Positions 5,824 through 7,465 of a DNA stretch of 7,465 nt are shown piece by piece (position 1 is the stretch's first letter; each line of letters starts with the position of its first letter). The position numbers and the translations under genes are program-made. Under the pieces are notes generated by a model, which was not told where the DNA came from, searched no databases, and saw only the letters and a list, made by a program, of their open reading frames with translations. Origin of the DNA: Anaerolineaceae bacterium (GTDB lineage: Bacteria; Chloroflexota; Anaerolineae; JAAYZQ01); contig JAAYZQ010000448.1 in assembly GCA_012514775.1 (NCBI GenBank), positions 1 through 7,465 on the forward strand, given 5' to 3'.

Positions 5824-6294
5824 ATGCGCTACTACGAAGAGAAGCACTTTGTCGAAGACATCAGCCTCTACTTTGAGCAGATGGGACTGCCGCGAATGGC
5901 GGGGCGCGTGCTCGGCGTACTCCTGATCAGCGACCCGCCAGAGCAGTCCCTCACCGACCTGTGCGAGATCTTGCATGCGAGCAAGAGCTCTGTCAGCACC
6001 AACACGCGCTTGCTGACAGAGATGGGTCTGATCGAGCGCGTCGCCTCGCCACTACCCAGGCAAGTTTCTTTCCGTTTCAAGCCCGGAGGCTGGACCGTCT
6101 TTATCCGCCAACGCCTCAAGCTGTGGGCATCGCTGCACGATATTGCGGAGCAAGGGCTGGAGCTGCTCCAGGAACGCCAGGGCATGGCGGATGACCGGCT
6201 GCAGGAGGCACACGACATCTTTTCACTCATCGAAGAGGAGCTGCCCGCGCTCTTGGAGCGGGTGGAGAGCAAACCCACGGGAGGCAAACGATGA
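5824..6294 (+). CDS. GbsR/MarR-type transcriptional regulator
   Basis: The 156-residue protein has the layout of GbsR-like members of the MarR superfamily. A short N-terminal helix with FVEDISLYFEQMGLPRMAGRVLG (8-30) precedes a winged helix at about 35-90. Within it, SLTDLCEILHASKSSVSTN holds the positioning and recognition helices, TRLLTEMGLIERV follows, and the wing is PRQVSFRFKPGGW. A long helical dimerisation region fills 95-148. The ATG at 5824 is preferred over the in-frame GTG at 5794 because AGGAGG (5808-5813) precedes it, while the GTG would be only three bases from the predicted transcript start. It is the first gene of the operon, and its stop overlaps the methyltransferase start (ATGA). 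By analogy with the family it probably represses its own operon; the effector cannot be told from sequence. Confidence 0.85.
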   Translation: MRYYEEKHFVEDISLYFEQMGLPRMAGRVLGVLLISDPPEQSLTDLCEILHASKSSVSTNTRLLTEMGLIERVASPLPRQVSFRFKPGGWTVFIRQRLKLWASLHDIAEQGLELLQERQGMADDRLQEAHDIFSLIEEELPALLERVESKPTGGKR

Positions 6295-6950
6295 ACAAGC
6301 GAACGTGGAGGTGGTTGGGCGTCGCCCTGGGCTCCGTCGCGGGGCTGGCGTTCTTTTGGCTCTTTCCCCTCAAGCTGATCTGGCGGCTGGCGGCCAGATT
6401 GGGCTACCGCTCGCCCTGCCCGGCAGCCGTGTCGTGGCTGGTGGACAACCCGATGCGCAAGCGCTACATGCGCCCCATCGTGGATCGGATCGGGATCCGC
6501 CCGGGCGAGCGCGTGCTGGAACTCGGGCCAGGGCCAGGGACGTTCACAGTGGACGCCGCACAGCGCGTGGGCACCGACGGCCGGCTCATCGCCGTGGACA
6601 TCCAGCCGAAGATGATCGCACAGGTGGAGCGACGGGTGCAGGAGCTGGGCCTTGGCAACGTCGAGACCTACGTGGCGAGCGCCCATGAGCTGCCCCTCGA
6701 CGACGAAAGTGTGGACCGGGCGTTTCTGATCACGGTGCTGCCCGAGATCCCCAACCCGGATCGTGCCCTGATAGAGCTACACCGCGTGCTCCGGCCCGGC
6801 GGCCTGCTGTCGATCAGTGAGGAGTTTAGCGATCCTGACCATCTCTTTCTGCCCGAGACGGTACGCCTCGTGGAGACAGCCGGATTCCGCTTCGAGGAGC
6901 GCTTTGGCAACCTGTGGGTCTATACGGCCAACTTTCGAAAGGGAGTGTGA
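6291..6950 (+). CDS. Class I SAM-dependent methyltransferase with N-terminal membrane anchor
   Basis: The protein has 219 residues. Residues 8-31 form a hydrophobic, Trp/Phe-rich helix after a basic N-terminus, which should tether the enzyme to the membrane with its catalytic part in the cytoplasm. A Rossmann methyltransferase fold follows: motif I VLELGPGPGTFT (75-86), the acidic residue after strand 2 in AVDIQ (D103), the motif II-III region SAHELPLDDESVDRA, LITVLPEIP (146-154), and LRPGGLLSISE (167-177). The segment CPAAVSWLVDNPMRKRYMRP before motif I fits a broad group of ubiE/COQ5-like methyltransferases; the substrate is unknown. ATG 6291 overlaps the upstream stop as ATGA and has GGGAGG at 6279-6284, so translation is probably coupled. 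With an SRPBCC protein downstream, a hydrophobic or membrane lipid-like substrate is a reasonable guess. Confidence 0.85.
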   Translation: MNKRTWRWLGVALGSVAGLAFFWLFPLKLIWRLAARLGYRSPCPAAVSWLVDNPMRKRYMRPIVDRIGIRPGERVLELGPGPGTFTVDAAQRVGTDGRLIAVDIQPKMIAQVERRVQELGLGNVETYVASAHELPLDDESVDRAFLITVLPEIPNPDRALIELHRVLRPGGLLSISEEFSDPDHLFLPETVRLVETAGFRFEERFGNLWVYTANFRKGV

Positions 6951-6951
6951 C

Positions 6952-7026
6952 ATGGTGGCCCGCATTGATGCACACGCCGAATGCGGAAACAGGTCGTGTC
7001 ACATCGAACAGGAGGGCGTTTCATGA
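6952..7026 (+). CDS. Candidate 24-residue small ORF between methyltransferase and SRPBCC genes
   Basis: ATG 6952 follows the methyltransferase stop after one base and has GGGAG (6941-6945) six bases upstream. The frame runs 24 codons and ends at TGA 7024-7026, which overlaps the ATG of the next gene as ATGA. The peptide starts M-V-A-R-I-D and contains His8, Cys11, Cys16 and His17 (HAECGNRSCH), a spacing that could bind metal but may be chance. It may be a real small protein, a coupling ORF that feeds ribosomes to the next start, or simply intergenic DNA. I know of no family for it. Confidence 0.3.
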   Translation: MVARIDAHAECGNRSCHIEQEGVS

Positions 7027-7465
7027 TTTCCCTCCAGTCCAAAGTGCACGTCGCCGGCGTGCGCAGCACGCAACTAATCGATTTCATGCTCAACTGTACC
7101 GACGAGCAGTACCAGGCATGGTGGCCGGGCACACACCTGGCGTTTCACACGGTCGAGGCGCGGCCCGGCTACGTCGGCAACGTCGTGATAATGGACGAGT
7201 ACATCGGCACGCGCCGGCTCAAGATGAAAGCGGTTGTCGCAGGGGTCGTGCCGGGGAAACGGACTGTGTGGCAGTTCAAGCAGGTGGTGCGCCTGCCTGC
7301 GTACCTCATCCTCGAAGCAGCCGACGTGGATGGCGGTGTCGACCTGACTCACACTGTTCAGGTCAGCTTCCGGGGCGTAGGCAGGATCCTGGATCCGCTG
7401 TTCCGGCTCTACTTCTCTCCGGGATTTGAACGAGCGCTGGACGACCACGCCCAGGCCGAGTTTCC
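7023..7465 (+). CDS. SRPBCC-family (START/Bet v1-like) protein, 3' end outside window
   Basis: 147 codons are open to the right edge without a stop. Translation begins MISLQSKVHVAGVRSTQLIDF, then has YQAWWPGTHLAFHTVEARP, GNVVIMDEYIGTRRLKMKA, TVWQFKQVVRLPAYL, a VDLTHTVQVSF strand, and ILDPLFRLYFSPGFERAL before the edge. This alternation of strands with a final long helix carrying the FERALDDH-type segment is the SRPBCC helix-grip fold, which encloses hydrophobic ligands. The start is fixed by AGGAGGG (7010-7016), six bases before the ATG. It belongs to the operon headed by the GbsR-type regulator, 72 bases after the methyltransferase. Its C-terminus is probably nearly complete, since such proteins are usually 140-170 residues. 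The ligand is unknown. Confidence 0.75.
   Translation, partial: MISLQSKVHVAGVRSTQLIDFMLNCTDEQYQAWWPGTHLAFHTVEARPGYVGNVVIMDEYIGTRRLKMKAVVAGVVPGKRTVWQFKQVVRLPAYLILEAADVDGGVDLTHTVQVSFRGVGRILDPLFRLYFSPGFERALDDHAQAEF

Noticed and set aside
7074..7448. 124-residue minus-strand frame opposite the SRPBCC gene
   Set aside because: The plus strand has a strong Shine-Dalgarno, operon context and an SRPBCC-like sequence; the minus frame has no domain features.

Overview
The window is GC-rich and bacterial. The style of its genes (a SARP/BTAD-AAA regulator, a family 5 solute-binding domain ending in WKEVVIERH, a GbsR-type regulator) and a compact palindromic repeat suggest a member of Chloroflexota, perhaps from the Anaerolineae/Caldilineae side. 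That placement is inference from recall, not a search result.

Layout. (1) Positions 1-22 hold the first seven codons of a minus-strand gene that runs off the left edge, with its own Shine-Dalgarno and a good promoter (52-80). (2) Positions 23-517 are non-coding: a nested palindromic element (106-189) and a weaker plus-strand promoter. (3) 518-2134 (+) is a polytopic membrane protein of an uncharacterised family. Its last ~100 codons are a low-complexity tail written over a run of GC-rich hairpins. (4) 2187-5570 (-) is a decaying block read right to left. It holds a regulator missing its DNA-binding domain (BTAD then AAA ATPase), which runs directly into a periplasmic-type family 5 solute-binding domain with no signal peptide and two frame breaks. 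An intrinsic terminator follows (2727-2757), then a flavoprotein remnant that keeps its start signals and C-terminus but has lost the middle. (5) 5756-7465 (+) is an intact, tightly packed operon: a GbsR/MarR-type repressor, a membrane-anchored SAM methyltransferase, a possible 24-residue small ORF, and an SRPBCC protein that runs off the right edge.

How they fit. The operon at right looks live: a consensus promoter with palindromes over it, ATGA overlaps and good Shine-Dalgarno sites. A repressor probably controls its own transcription and that of a methyltransferase and a hydrophobic-ligand-binding protein. The minus-strand block looks like the remains of a one-component sensor-regulator (SARP-type DNA binding, ATPase and solute-binding sensor in one chain, comparable in logic to SgrR) with a downstream oxidoreductase. 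This composite architecture is the most unusual item here, although this copy is damaged.
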